Source: Halioglobus japonicus | GTDB taxonomy: Bacteria; Pseudomonadota; Gammaproteobacteria; Pseudomonadales; Halieaceae | Direction of reading: 5' to 3' | Length of the DNA stretch: 64,000 nucleotides | Assembly: GCA_902705825.1 (NCBI GenBank) | Contig: CACSIL010000012.1 | Span: 13-64,012, forward strand | In this document: one piece after another, positions 26,306 to 34,936 of the stretch | Numbering within the stretch: position 1 is the stretch's first letter | Layout of the letters: each line of letters opens with the position of its first letter | Notes under the pieces: model-generated | Told to the model about the DNA's origin: nothing | What the model saw: the letters and a program-made list of their open reading frames with translations, nothing else | Databases searched by the model: none | Program-made: the position numbers and the translations under genes

Positions 26306-27295
26306 CTATGAGAGGCCCACATTGTTTTTTGCCAGTACCTGCTCAGCGCGATAGCTGGAGCGCACAAACACACCGGACACGACCTCCAGAAAGCCCCGGT
26401 CGAGGCCCCACTGACGGTACAGTTCAAACTGGGCAGGCGTGACATAGCGGTCGATGGGATAGTGATTGAGCGTGGGTTGCAGATATTGCCCCAGCGTCAG
26501 GATATCGACGTTCGCTGCAATCAGGTCATCCATACACGCCTTGATTTCGTCCTCGCTCTCGCCCAACCCCAGCATCAAGCTGGTTTTGGTTAAAACGTCG
26601 GGGCGGTAGGACTTGGCGTGAGCCAACACGTCGAGTGTCTGCTGATAGCCCGCTCTTGGATCGCGCACCGGGTGCGTCAGGCGACGCACTGTCTCTATAT
26701 TTTGAGCAAACACGACGATGCCGGAATCCAGCACGGTTTCGACATCTGCCAACGCACCGAGAAAATCCGGGGTAAGTGCTTCCACCGCTGTATCGGGATT
26801 AAGCTCTTTCACCCGCTTTACACAGGCGGCGTAGTGCCCTGCCCCACCGTCCGCAATATCGTCGCGATTGACAGAGGTCAGTACCACGTACTTGAGGTTC
26901 ATCAACTGCACGGAACGCGCAGTATTCTGTGGCTCCTGTGCATCCAGCCACCCCTTGGGGTTGCCTGTATTGACGGCACAAAAACGGCAGGCACGGGTAC
27001 ATACATCGCCCATCAACATAATGGTGGCGGTACCGGCACTCCAGCACTCACCCATGTTGGGGCACTTGGCCTCCTCGCACACTGTGGCCAAATTGTGCTC
27101 GTGAACAATAGCCTGCACTTTCTCGAGTTTGCTGCCACCGCGCACGCGAATGCGCAGCCAATCAGGTTTGCGCAGGCGCTCGCCGTTATTGGCAGTGGAC
27201 TTGATACCATCCTTGATGGCGGTAATGCCCCTGTCGTTGACGAATTTATCGCCGCTGCCCACTTGCACGGCGGGAATGCGGTCACGATCGGACAT
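26306..27295 (-). CDS. lipA: Lipoyl synthase
   Basis: A 329-residue radical SAM enzyme that inserts two sulfurs into protein-bound octanoyl chains to make lipoate. The auxiliary cluster motif [12 protein letters not shown] supplies C73, C78 and C84; the radical SAM motif CTRACRFC supplies C99, C103 and C106. The C-terminal RSSYRAEQ also fits, as its Ser is a ligand of the auxiliary cluster. It is usually found next to lipB; here its partner is the PLP enzyme gene instead, and lipB is not in the window. Confidence 0.97.
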   Translation of the reverse strand: MSDRDRIPAVQVGSGDKFVNDRGITAIKDGIKSTANNGERLRKPDWLRIRVRGGSKLEKVQAIVHEHNLATVCEEAKCPNMGECWSAGTATIMLMGDVCTRACRFCAVNTGNPKGWLDAQEPQNTARSVQLMNLKYVVLTSVNRDDIADGGAGHYAACVKRVKELNPDTAVEALTPDFLGALADVETVLDSGIVVFAQNIETVRRLTHPVRDPRAGYQQTLDVLAHAKSYRPDVLTKTSLMLGLGESEDEIKACMDDLIAANVDILTLGQYLQPTLNHYPIDRYVTPAQFELYRQWGLDRGFLEVVSGVFVRSSYRAEQVLAKNNVGLS

Positions 27296-27460
27296 AGGTT
27301 TTGACCCCGGAACTACTCAATGCGAAGGCCCGATTATACCGGATCAGTCGCACACAACACACCTGCCAATTACGCTGATCGTTGAGGCAGGACAAGGTAC
27401 GCACACCCGAAGTTGTCTACTATTATAGGTTCAGACTTATCACTCAAGGATGTGCCTGCA

Positions 27461-28189
27461 ATGCCTCAAGCCATGTCCCCCTGGCCCGCACGCATGGATT
27501 TACTGCAAAGCCTCTCCGGCTTGCTGCTGGTGCTATTCATCTGGTCCCATATGTTTTTTGAATCCAGCATACTGCTGGGCGAGGACGCCATGTACCAGGT
27601 GTCCAGAATGTTTGAAGGCGAGCCATTTTTTGGTAAGCCCTACCCCCTCATAGTGTCTGGCGTAGGTATAACGATATTTGTGCTGGTCGCAGTGCACGCG
27701 ATTCTCGCGCTGCGCAAGTTTCCAGGCAACAGCCGGCAGTACCGCCTACTCCACCAGCACATGGGCGCTATTCGCCACCCGGATACCACACTGTGGTATG
27801 CGCAGGTGGCAACGGGGTTTTGCCTGTTTTTCCTGATACCCGCGCACTTGTACACGGTGATTACGCAGCCTGAAAACATCGGCCCCTATGCATCATCTGA
27901 CCGGGTGTGGAGCGAGCGCTTCTGGATTGTGTATGCGCTGTTACTGCTGACGGTACACGCACACGCGGCTATCGGTATGTACCGCCTGTTTATGAAATGG
28001 TACGCACCTTCCGGGGTGAACGCCAAACAGACACGGGCCCGGATGAAAGTGGCTATGTGGTGCATCCTCGTATTTTTTACCGTACTGGGAAGCGCCAGTC
28101 TGCTCACCTACATGCGCATAGGGTACCAGCACACCGACAGTGTGGGAGAACGCTACAAGCCTGCGACAGTGCAGGACAAAGGTCACTAG
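27461..28189 (+). CDS. frdC: Complex II cytochrome b subunit (Wolinella-type FrdC)
   Basis: A 242-residue membrane protein with five helices, the layout of the di-heme subunit of class B succinate:quinone oxidoreductases and quinol:fumarate reductases. Candidate heme ligands are the His of WSHMFFESS (H30), VAVHAILALRKF, IPAHLYTVI and TVHAHAAIGMYR. I chose ATG 27461, preceded by AAGGATG, over a TTG at 27413. Two residues before the last heme His stands His, where I recall Glu in Wolinella FrdC. Gene order C-A-B matches Wolinella and Campylobacter. Confidence 0.9.
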   Translation: MPQAMSPWPARMDLLQSLSGLLLVLFIWSHMFFESSILLGEDAMYQVSRMFEGEPFFGKPYPLIVSGVGITIFVLVAVHAILALRKFPGNSRQYRLLHQHMGAIRHPDTTLWYAQVATGFCLFFLIPAHLYTVITQPENIGPYASSDRVWSERFWIVYALLLLTVHAHAAIGMYRLFMKWYAPSGVNAKQTRARMKVAMWCILVFFTVLGSASLLTYMRIGYQHTDSVGERYKPATVQDKGH

Positions 28190-28192
28190 ATC

Positions 28193-30175
28193 ATGCAGAT
28201 TATCTATACAGATGTACTTGTTATCGGCGGTGGCCTGGCCGGACAGCGCGCTGCGATAGGCGCCCGCCGCCGCGGCCATGAAGCCATAGTGCTAAGCCTG
28301 GTACCCGCCAAGCGCTCTCATTCCGCTGCCGCACAGGGCGGTATGCAGGCGAGTCTGGGCAACTGTCTGGGAGCCTCCGGCGACAATGAAGACATTCACT
28401 TTGCCGATACTGTACGCGGCAGCGACTGGGGCGCTGACCAGCAAGTGGTGCGCATGTTCACTCATATTGCGCCCAAGGCGATCCGGGAACTCTCCGCCTG
28501 GGGGGTACCCTGGAACCGGGTGCAACAAGGGACCCGCGACATCACGATAAACGGCCAGAAACAACGCATTGAAGAGTCGGCGGCGGCGCACGGCCTCATT
28601 ACCGCACGCAACTTTGGCGGCACGGAAAAATGGCGTGCCTGCTACGTGTCTGACGGTACCGGCCACGCGATGCTGTACACGATGAGCAATCAGGCGATTG
28701 CGGCCGGCATTCCGGTACACGATCGCAGGGAGGCGCTGGCATTGATTCACGACGGTGAACGCTGCTGTGGCGCTATCGTACGCAATTTGCAAAATGGCGA
28801 ACTCCTGGCCTATGTCGCCAAGGCCACCTGCATCGCTACCGGCGGCTTTGGCCGTATTTACCGGGTGTCCACCAATGCCATCATCAACGAGGGCATGGGC
28901 GCCGCAATTGCACTGGAAACCGGTATCGCCCAGCTGGGGAACATGGAGGCCGTGCAGTTTCACCCCACCGCGATTGTGCCGGCGGGCATCCTCGTTACCG
29001 AGGGCTGTCGTGGTGATGGCGGCCTGTTGCTCGACAGTGCCGGACACCGCTTCATGCCGGACTACGAACCCAATAAGATGGAACTGGCCTCGCGCGACGT
29101 TGTATCACGGCGCATGGAACAACATATTGCCGCCGGGCACGGCGTAAAGGGGCGTTTCGGTGAACACCTGTGGCTGGACATCCGACTGCTCGGCAAAACG
29201 CACATTGAGCGCAACCTGCGCGAGGTGAAGGAAATATGCCATTACTTCCTCGGCATTGACCCTGTCAGCGACCTTATCCCGGTGCGACCGGCGCAGCACT
29301 ATTCCATGGGCGGGGTGCGCACAGACCACCGTGGGCAGAGCCCGCAACTGCGCGGGTTATTCGCAGCAGGAGAAGCGGCATGCTGGGATATACACGGGTT
29401 TAACCGTTTAGGCGGCAACTCAGTGGCGGAAACAGTCGTGGCCGGCATGGTCGTCGGTGACAGCATGGCGGATTATTGTGATTCTGCCGAAGGCGCACTG
29501 CAGATTTCCACAACGCTGATTGAGGCATTCGGTCGCCGGGAACAGCAGCGCTTGGCGACTATCGCCAACGGCGGCAGCGGTGAAAATGCTTTTGAACTCA
29601 CGCGATTGATGCAGGACACGATGACCGAAAACGTGGGCATCTTCCGTCACGGCGACAAGCTGAAGCACGCTGTCGATACATTAGCCACACTGCAGCAGCG
29701 GGCCACTAACATCACCCTGCGCAGCAGTGCCCGCGGCGCCAATCCCGAACTGGTTGCGGCGTACCGCTTACAACGCATGCTGAAGCTGGCGCAATGCACT
29801 GCCTATGGCGCGCTGCAACGCACAGAAAGTCGCGGTGCGCACTACCGCGCAGACTACCCGCAACGCAACGATGGGCAATGGCTAAACCGCACACTTGCCA
29901 GCTGGCCCGAAGCTGACGCCAGGCTGCCCACACTGGGATACGAGAAGTTGGATATCATGGCCATGGAGCTACCGCCGGGCTGGCGTGGATACGGCGACAA
30001 AGACCACATCGCACACCCGGATACAGACTTGCGCCAGCGCGAGATTAACGCGGCACTGGCAGAACTTGGCGACAATGCAGACCGCTATCAGCGCCAGCGG
30101 ACCTTAATGCCGTTTAACCACCTCTTGCCAGCGCACTTGCGTGGACACAATGAACGGCTTGGAGACAAAACGTGA
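28193..30175 (+). CDS. frdA: Fumarate reductase/succinate dehydrogenase flavoprotein subunit
   Basis: A 660-residue FAD subunit. GGGLAGQRAAIGARRRG near residue 12 binds FAD; RSHSAAAQGGMQASLG contains the His that carries covalent FAD. The active-site regions include HPTAIVPAGILVTEGCRGDGG, SRDVVSRRME and QHYSMGGVRTD. Length fits Wolinella-type FrdA. It starts 3 bases after frdC and overlaps frdB by 4 bases (ATGA-like overlap, here GTGA). Direction of catalysis in vivo is not decided by sequence. Confidence 0.95.
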   Translation: MQIIYTDVLVIGGGLAGQRAAIGARRRGHEAIVLSLVPAKRSHSAAAQGGMQASLGNCLGASGDNEDIHFADTVRGSDWGADQQVVRMFTHIAPKAIRELSAWGVPWNRVQQGTRDITINGQKQRIEESAAAHGLITARNFGGTEKWRACYVSDGTGHAMLYTMSNQAIAAGIPVHDRREALALIHDGERCCGAIVRNLQNGELLAYVAKATCIATGGFGRIYRVSTNAIINEGMGAAIALETGIAQLGNMEAVQFHPTAIVPAGILVTEGCRGDGGLLLDSAGHRFMPDYEPNKMELASRDVVSRRMEQHIAAGHGVKGRFGEHLWLDIRLLGKTHIERNLREVKEICHYFLGIDPVSDLIPVRPAQHYSMGGVRTDHRGQSPQLRGLFAAGEAACWDIHGFNRLGGNSVAETVVAGMVVGDSMADYCDSAEGALQISTTLIEAFGRREQQRLATIANGGSGENAFELTRLMQDTMTENVGIFRHGDKLKHAVDTLATLQQRATNITLRSSARGANPELVAAYRLQRMLKLAQCTAYGALQRTESRGAHYRADYPQRNDGQWLNRTLASWPEADARLPTLGYEKLDIMAMELPPGWRGYGDKDHIAHPDTDLRQREINAALAELGDNADRYQRQRTLMPFNHLLPAHLRGHNERLGDKT

Positions 30176-30921
30176 ATCTGATTGCCACTGAAGAAGGCCC
30201 TCGAACACTGCAAATCAGCGTTCTGCGCCACAACCCCCAGGATACCGAGAGCACGCCTCATTGGCAGACTTTCGAGCTGGAGGAAGCGCAGAGCATGACA
30301 CTGTTCATTGCGCTGAACGAAATCCGACAGACGATGGAGCCCTCTTTGCAGTTTGATTTCGTCTGCCGCGCAGGTATCTGTGGGAGTTGCGGCATGCTGG
30401 TGAACGGTCGCCCGGGGTTGGCTTGCCGCACGTTGACCCGCAACCTTCCCGATAAAATTACCCTTGCGCCACTGCCCGGCTTCGAGCTTATTGGCGATCT
30501 ATCGGTGAATACCGGCAAGTGGATGCGCGGCATGTCAGAGCATCTGGAAACCTGGATTCATCAGCACAACCTGGAGCAGACTGATATCGACCGGCTTGAG
30601 GAACGGATGGAGCCGGAGCTGGCCGAAAAGATCTACGAGCTGGAGCGCTGCATAGAGTGCGGTTGCTGCATCGCAGCCTGCGGCACCGCCCGTATGCGCG
30701 AGGATTTTATCGGCGCGGCAGGCCTGAACCAGATCGCCCGTTTTCGTCTGGACCCCAGAGATGAGCGCACAGACGCCGATTTCTACACCCTCGTGGGCGA
30801 CGAGTCGGGGGTATTTGGCTGCATGACATTATTGGGTTGCGAGGATTATTGCCCCAAGGACCTGCCATTAGCCGCGCAAATTGCCTTTCTGCGCGGGCGT
30901 ATGGTGGCGGCGAGCCTTTAG
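30172..30921 (+). CDS. frdB: Fumarate reductase/succinate dehydrogenase iron-sulfur subunit
   Basis: A 249-residue protein starting with GTG inside the end of frdA. An N-terminal [2Fe-2S] motif (CRAGICGSCGMLVNG plus a later LAC) is followed by Cys groups for the [4Fe-4S] and [3Fe-4S] clusters (CIECGCCIAACG, and CMTLLGCEDYCPKDLP). It links the flavoprotein to the heme subunit. Its stop codon lies one base before the stop of the convergent malonyl-CoA decarboxylase gene, so no terminator is visible between them. Confidence 0.95.
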   Translation: MNLIATEEGPRTLQISVLRHNPQDTESTPHWQTFELEEAQSMTLFIALNEIRQTMEPSLQFDFVCRAGICGSCGMLVNGRPGLACRTLTRNLPDKITLAPLPGFELIGDLSVNTGKWMRGMSEHLETWIHQHNLEQTDIDRLEERMEPELAEKIYELERCIECGCCIAACGTARMREDFIGAAGLNQIARFRLDPRDERTDADFYTLVGDESGVFGCMTLLGCEDYCPKDLPLAAQIAFLRGRMVAASL

Positions 30922-30922
30922 C

Positions 30923-32296
30923 TTAGTCGAGCAGCCGACTCACCGCTTTGGAAACCGCAATTTTGCCCTCTTCAAAATAGGCCTCGTGGTTCTCTTCGAT
31001 TTTTGGCAGGTCGTAGAGGTAATTCACCATGATGCCCGCAGACTGCTCACGCCCTTTCGCCGACAGATCCGCACCGCCGTGGATACCGTATAACTGCGCA
31101 CCATTGCCCAGGTGAAAGCGCGCCACCGGATCATGAGGCAAACGACCCGACTTCACGCGCAGCAAATAATGCGCGCACAGCTTCAGCAGAGCATCATAGA
31201 CCTGCGCGTCCACCACCGCTCCCAGAGGGCCCTTCACACGATCGACCAGATCCGCTGCGACCAGGTCTTCCAGATCAGCATCGAGCAACCAGTTGCGAAA
31301 GCCCGGTACCGGAGACAGCGTGACAAAATGCTTGAGCTTGGAATTTTCCTTCTTCAGTTCTTCAACCACGCTCTTGATCAGAAAATTCCCGAACGTAATA
31401 CTGGCCAGACCGGGGTGACAGTTACTGATCGAATAGAAGACCACGGTATTGACACGCTCGTCCTCCGTATTATCGCGACTGGGTTGCAATAGCGGCGGCA
31501 GCGCTTCTGGAATACTACTGGTCAGTGCAATCTCTACGAATACCAGGGGGTCGTTGGGCAGCGCCGGGTGAAAGAAGGCAAAACAGCGCCTGTCTTCACG
31601 TAACCTGCTACGCAAATCGTCCCAGCCGTTGATTTCATGCACGGCCTCATAGTGAATAATCTTTTCCAGCACGCTGGCCGGCGAGGACCAGTCAATGCGC
31701 CGCAATTCAAGAAACCCTTTATTAAACCAGGAAATAAAGAGGTGTTTGAGATCAGAGTCCACACCGCGCAGCTGTGGGTGAGTGCGCAACACATCCAATA
31801 GATGCCCGCGCATCGCCACCAGTGTGCGGGTACCTTCAGGTGCCATGTTGATTCTGCGGAATAATTTTTGTCTGGGCGCTTCGGTTGCGTGATTGATCGC
31901 CCACAGATTTTCGATGCAGTCATCCTCGCGGTAATTCTCTACCGCTGCCAATACCGCTGCGCGATCAACGTCAAAATCGGAGGCCAGAGCGGAGAAAAAT
32001 TCCAGGCGTTCTTCCACTGGCAGATTTTGGTAGCCCGATGCGACTTCGCTGGCCAACGCCAGGCCCGATGCCTCGCCGCGATGCTCCAGCAAGTCGGCAC
32101 ACAGCGCGAGCAGATTGGCAACCGATGACTCCGGTGACGGCTGGGAAGCGCGCCGCCTCTCCAGTAGCTCTCGCCCAACGACCAGCACAGAACTTAGCGT
32201 GCGGCCCAATGTTGTGAAGGTGCGAGCAGGGAAATCTGCATATGATCGAGCAGAAATCTCTGATGATGCTTCGTCATTGACTTGTTCTTCCGGCAT
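30923..32296 (-). CDS. Malonyl-CoA decarboxylase
   Basis: A 457-residue enzyme converting malonyl-CoA to acetyl-CoA. The helical N-terminal domain (about 30-170) is followed by the catalytic GNAT-like domain with FFHPALPNDPLVFVEIALT and the NCHPGLASITFGNFLIKSVVEEL block, both typical of MCD. I set the start at 32296 because GAGGAAGGAAG lies just ahead of this ATG; an open frame extends to 32368. It may help to balance malonyl-CoA or to use malonate. Convergent with frdB. Confidence 0.93.
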   Translation of the reverse strand: MPEEQVNDEASSEISARSYADFPARTFTTLGRTLSSVLVVGRELLERRRASQPSPESSVANLLALCADLLEHRGEASGLALASEVASGYQNLPVEERLEFFSALASDFDVDRAAVLAAVENYREDDCIENLWAINHATEAPRQKLFRRINMAPEGTRTLVAMRGHLLDVLRTHPQLRGVDSDLKHLFISWFNKGFLELRRIDWSSPASVLEKIIHYEAVHEINGWDDLRSRLREDRRCFAFFHPALPNDPLVFVEIALTSSIPEALPPLLQPSRDNTEDERVNTVVFYSISNCHPGLASITFGNFLIKSVVEELKKENSKLKHFVTLSPVPGFRNWLLDADLEDLVAADLVDRVKGPLGAVVDAQVYDALLKLCAHYLLRVKSGRLPHDPVARFHLGNGAQLYGIHGGADLSAKGREQSAGIMVNYLYDLPKIEENHEAYFEEGKIAVSKAVSRLLD

Positions 32297-32578
32297 TGTG
32301 TACTTCCTTCCTCGTTCCATTGCCGCCGCGTCGGGGACGACTGTCCAACGCTGATTTAACGACTCCACTATAGGATATTGGCAGACGCGTTGTTACCCCT
32401 GCGCCATACCGAGACTGTTAGAAACCCGACAAACTGTGCGGCAGATAACACTTCACAGGGTGCCAGCACACGCGTTCACGCTGGTGTAAGACAAAAAAGG
32501 CACCCTATACTACTTGGCGACGACCTAGATAATGACCTATTCTGTCGCCACACCCGCCATTCTATTGGAAAACGACTT

Positions 32579-32947
32579 ATGAAACTATCGGCCGTATTCA
32601 CTGCACTGATACTCAGCGCCAGTTTATTGGGCGGCTGCGCCCAGTTTGAAAGTAACCGTGGCGTGGAGGTTAACTGGCAATCAACGGTTACAGAGCAATT
32701 GGTTAATGGCCAGAGTACACGGCGCGATGTTCTCGCGCTGCTCGGCCCACCGTCACAGGTTATTGCGCTGGATGGCGAATCGGCATTGTACTACCTGTTC
32801 GAGCGCTCCGAGGGTGAGGGTTTGATCCTGATCCTCTACAACCGAATGCATATCGATACCCGCTATGACAGGGCCATATTCTTCTTCAATAAAGACGATG
32901 TACTCACAGAATTTGCCACCCGCCTGTACCCAACCGATGAAGGTTAG
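32579..32947 (+). CDS. Small BamE-like lipoprotein, first of a pair
   Basis: A 122-residue lipoprotein starting at ATG 32579. The lipobox is LLGGC. The mature part has LVNGQSTRRDVLALLGPPSQV, the helix-loop pattern of SmpA/OmlA (BamE)-like domains (a G.T..DV...LGPP motif), then strands ending in FATRLYP. It overlaps the next lipoprotein gene, which shares the LALLGPP motif, so the two look like diverged duplicates. Role unknown; BamE-like domains often bind other envelope proteins. Confidence 0.82.
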   Translation: MKLSAVFTALILSASLLGGCAQFESNRGVEVNWQSTVTEQLVNGQSTRRDVLALLGPPSQVIALDGESALYYLFERSEGEGLILILYNRMHIDTRYDRAIFFFNKDDVLTEFATRLYPTDEG

Positions 32948-33533
32948 CACGGTAAAATCGCTCTGCACGCTATTGGCCTGCGGGCTGCTGGCGGCCTGCT
33001 CACAGTGGCGTTATGACCTCGGTGCCCCGCTGGCGGACACACCTATTCCCGCAGAGCGCACAACATTGGCAGACACTCTTGCCCTGTTGGGTCCACCGCT
33101 GCTTATGACCGCTACGGACAACGGGTTTGTACTCGCCTGGGAACACTGGCACATCCGCGAGGACTCTGTCGGCTTTCGCCTCGGTGCACTGGGTGCGGAT
33201 TTTATGTCAGCCGATTGGGGGGAGATGCGCATCAAAGGCGAGTTTTTACTGCTGACCTTTGACAAACAACATCTGCTCACGAGCTCGAGTCGATCGGAGT
33301 GGGATAACTACGGTGGTGGCGGCAAGGCCATTCAACCGCTATTCGGTTTTGTCTCCGTTGTGGATGTCGATGATCTCACCGATGTCATGCCGCAGCATCG
33401 CTGGGGCAGATCCCTCCTGCAGCGGCTGCCCGGCGTACTGAATACCAGCTCAAACCTCGACACCGGCCAGAGCGGGCTGCAACAGCGCGGGACACCTACC
33501 GCTGCTGGGCAACAGTCCCTTGAGATGGACTGA
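32937..33533 (+). CDS. Small lipoprotein, second of a pair, BamE-like
   Basis: A 198-residue lipoprotein. The ATG at 32937 overlaps the end of the first lipoprotein gene by 11 bases, so translation is probably coupled. Lipobox LLAAC. It repeats the motif LADTLALLGPPLLM of its neighbour near mature residue 35 and has a beta-rich central part. The C-terminal 50 residues are Ser/Gln/Gly-rich and probably disordered. No known function. Confidence 0.8.
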   Translation: MKVSTVKSLCTLLACGLLAACSQWRYDLGAPLADTPIPAERTTLADTLALLGPPLLMTATDNGFVLAWEHWHIREDSVGFRLGALGADFMSADWGEMRIKGEFLLLTFDKQHLLTSSSRSEWDNYGGGGKAIQPLFGFVSVVDVDDLTDVMPQHRWGRSLLQRLPGVLNTSSNLDTGQSGLQQRGTPTAAGQQSLEMD

Positions 33534-33620
33534 ACGATCCGAGTAATAGCGCGAAGAGCTGAGCCCGCCCAAACAACGCACAAAGCCGTTACCTGAGCAT
33601 TCCCGTATCGCCGGGCTTCT

Positions 33621-33657
33621 CTATGCCTACGCTATTTCTATGCTATGCCTACGCTAT
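33621..33657. repeat. 15-bp perfect direct repeat over the DUF1552 stop codon
   Basis: CTATGCCTACGCTAT occurs at 33621-33635 and again at 33643-33657, 22 bases start to start. The second copy overlaps the last codons and stop of the DUF1552 gene. It looks like a small local duplication; a regulatory role is not evident. Confidence 0.8.
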
Positions 33658-34926
33658 AACCCCGGGGATTTCTTGACCGTAGCTCAGCATGACACCGCAG
33701 GCTTTGGCGGCAGTGTGCAGCAAATCCAGATTGTTGTAGCTATTCCCCGCGGCGGTGGTGACGCCTCGATTGATAGTACTGCCGCCACCAGCGATCATCA
33801 GGGGTACATCAGTATTGCCATGCACATCTGCGTGCCCCATATCAGTCGTCTCGACAACTACGGTACTGTCCAGAATCCCCTGCTCGGATAGACGCTGAAT
33901 CAGATACGCACAAAGGCTCCCTAGATGGTTTCGCAGTTCGGTATAGTGCGGGTAGTTGGGCAACCCGCCGCTACCACCGTGAATAGACTGGTGATAAGAG
34001 CCCGTGTAATTCAACTCGGGTATACGCAGTTCAGATTGATGATTGCCAAAGGCGATAGAGACCGAACTGGTGAGACCGCATTGCAGTGCAGAAACGGCGA
34101 TATCCGCCTGCAGGCGCGCTTGTTGGCTGAAACTGTCGTAATTGAGCGCGAATTCAGTGGCATTGGGTGCGGTAGAGCAACTACTGCCACCGGCCAGATC
34201 GTCAAGCCGTCGTTGGGTATCGGAAATGGCCTGTAAATGCTCGTCCAGCCGCTGTACCTCATACCCTGCCAGTTTACGCTTGATTGCGTTTGCCGCGGCG
34301 GCGTGCGCATCCAGAATGGGGGTTTTCTCACTGCCTCCTGAACTTGCTCCAAACAGCAGCTTATAGGCATTGAACGGATTGTCCTGAAATGGCACGCTGC
34401 TGCCGCCGTCGCGGGTTATGTAGCCACTGCCGTTGCTGTGGGTGCCGAGATTGACATAGGTAAACGGTCGGTCTGGCCCGAGCTGATGGCCCATAAATAC
34501 ATCGAAGGAGTCTTCATGCCAACTGTTCGACAGCAACCTTGGCATGCGGCCATGGCCACCGTTTTCATGGGCCATGTTGAGCAGAAAATTGCATTCGGAC
34601 TTAACCGGTTCATACCCGCTGGACATCGGCCCCATCTGCATAGTGCTACCACTGCCACTGGGCGCCCAAAAATCATGGATACCGCCACCGGGGATATAGA
34701 TCGATACACATTTGTCGGGCGTACCCGCCGCAACGGCATCGGAATGTCGGGCAAACAGAAGCCCCGATATCAGTGGTGAACTGCTGATCACTGCTTTTGA
34801 AATACCGGAAGCCAGAAATGTTTTTAATACTGCGCGACGTGAGACGCGGCGGGCTTCTGCGCACGCGTCCAGACAATCGTTGTCGAGATAGGTAGTGGCA
34901 GGATCTTTCCGCTCGTCGTTATTCAT
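33649..34926 (-). CDS. DUF1552 protein with twin-arginine signal
   Basis: A 425-residue exported protein. The N-terminus carries a twin-arginine signal (RRVSRRAVLKTFLASG, then a hydrophobic stretch), so it is probably exported folded, likely with a cofactor or metal. The mature part has CVSIYIPGGGIHDFWAPSG, HGRMPRLLSN, VSIAFGNHQSELRI and VVVETTDMGHADVHGNTDVPLMIAGG, what I recall as DUF1552, distantly like the sulfatase/phosphatase or DUF1501 groups. Members usually lie beside DUF1592-type cytochrome proteins, as here: the next gene upstream in the operon ends 10 bases before its start. Function unknown. Confidence 0.9.
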   Translation of the reverse strand: MNNDERKDPATTYLDNDCLDACAEARRVSRRAVLKTFLASGISKAVISSSPLISGLLFARHSDAVAAGTPDKCVSIYIPGGGIHDFWAPSGSGSTMQMGPMSSGYEPVKSECNFLLNMAHENGGHGRMPRLLSNSWHEDSFDVFMGHQLGPDRPFTYVNLGTHSNGSGYITRDGGSSVPFQDNPFNAYKLLFGASSGGSEKTPILDAHAAAANAIKRKLAGYEVQRLDEHLQAISDTQRRLDDLAGGSSCSTAPNATEFALNYDSFSQQARLQADIAVSALQCGLTSSVSIAFGNHQSELRIPELNYTGSYHQSIHGGSGGLPNYPHYTELRNHLGSLCAYLIQRLSEQGILDSTVVVETTDMGHADVHGNTDVPLMIAGGGSTINRGVTTAAGNSYNNLDLLHTAAKACGVMLSYGQEIPGVIA

Positions 34927-34936
34927 ATTCGCCCCC

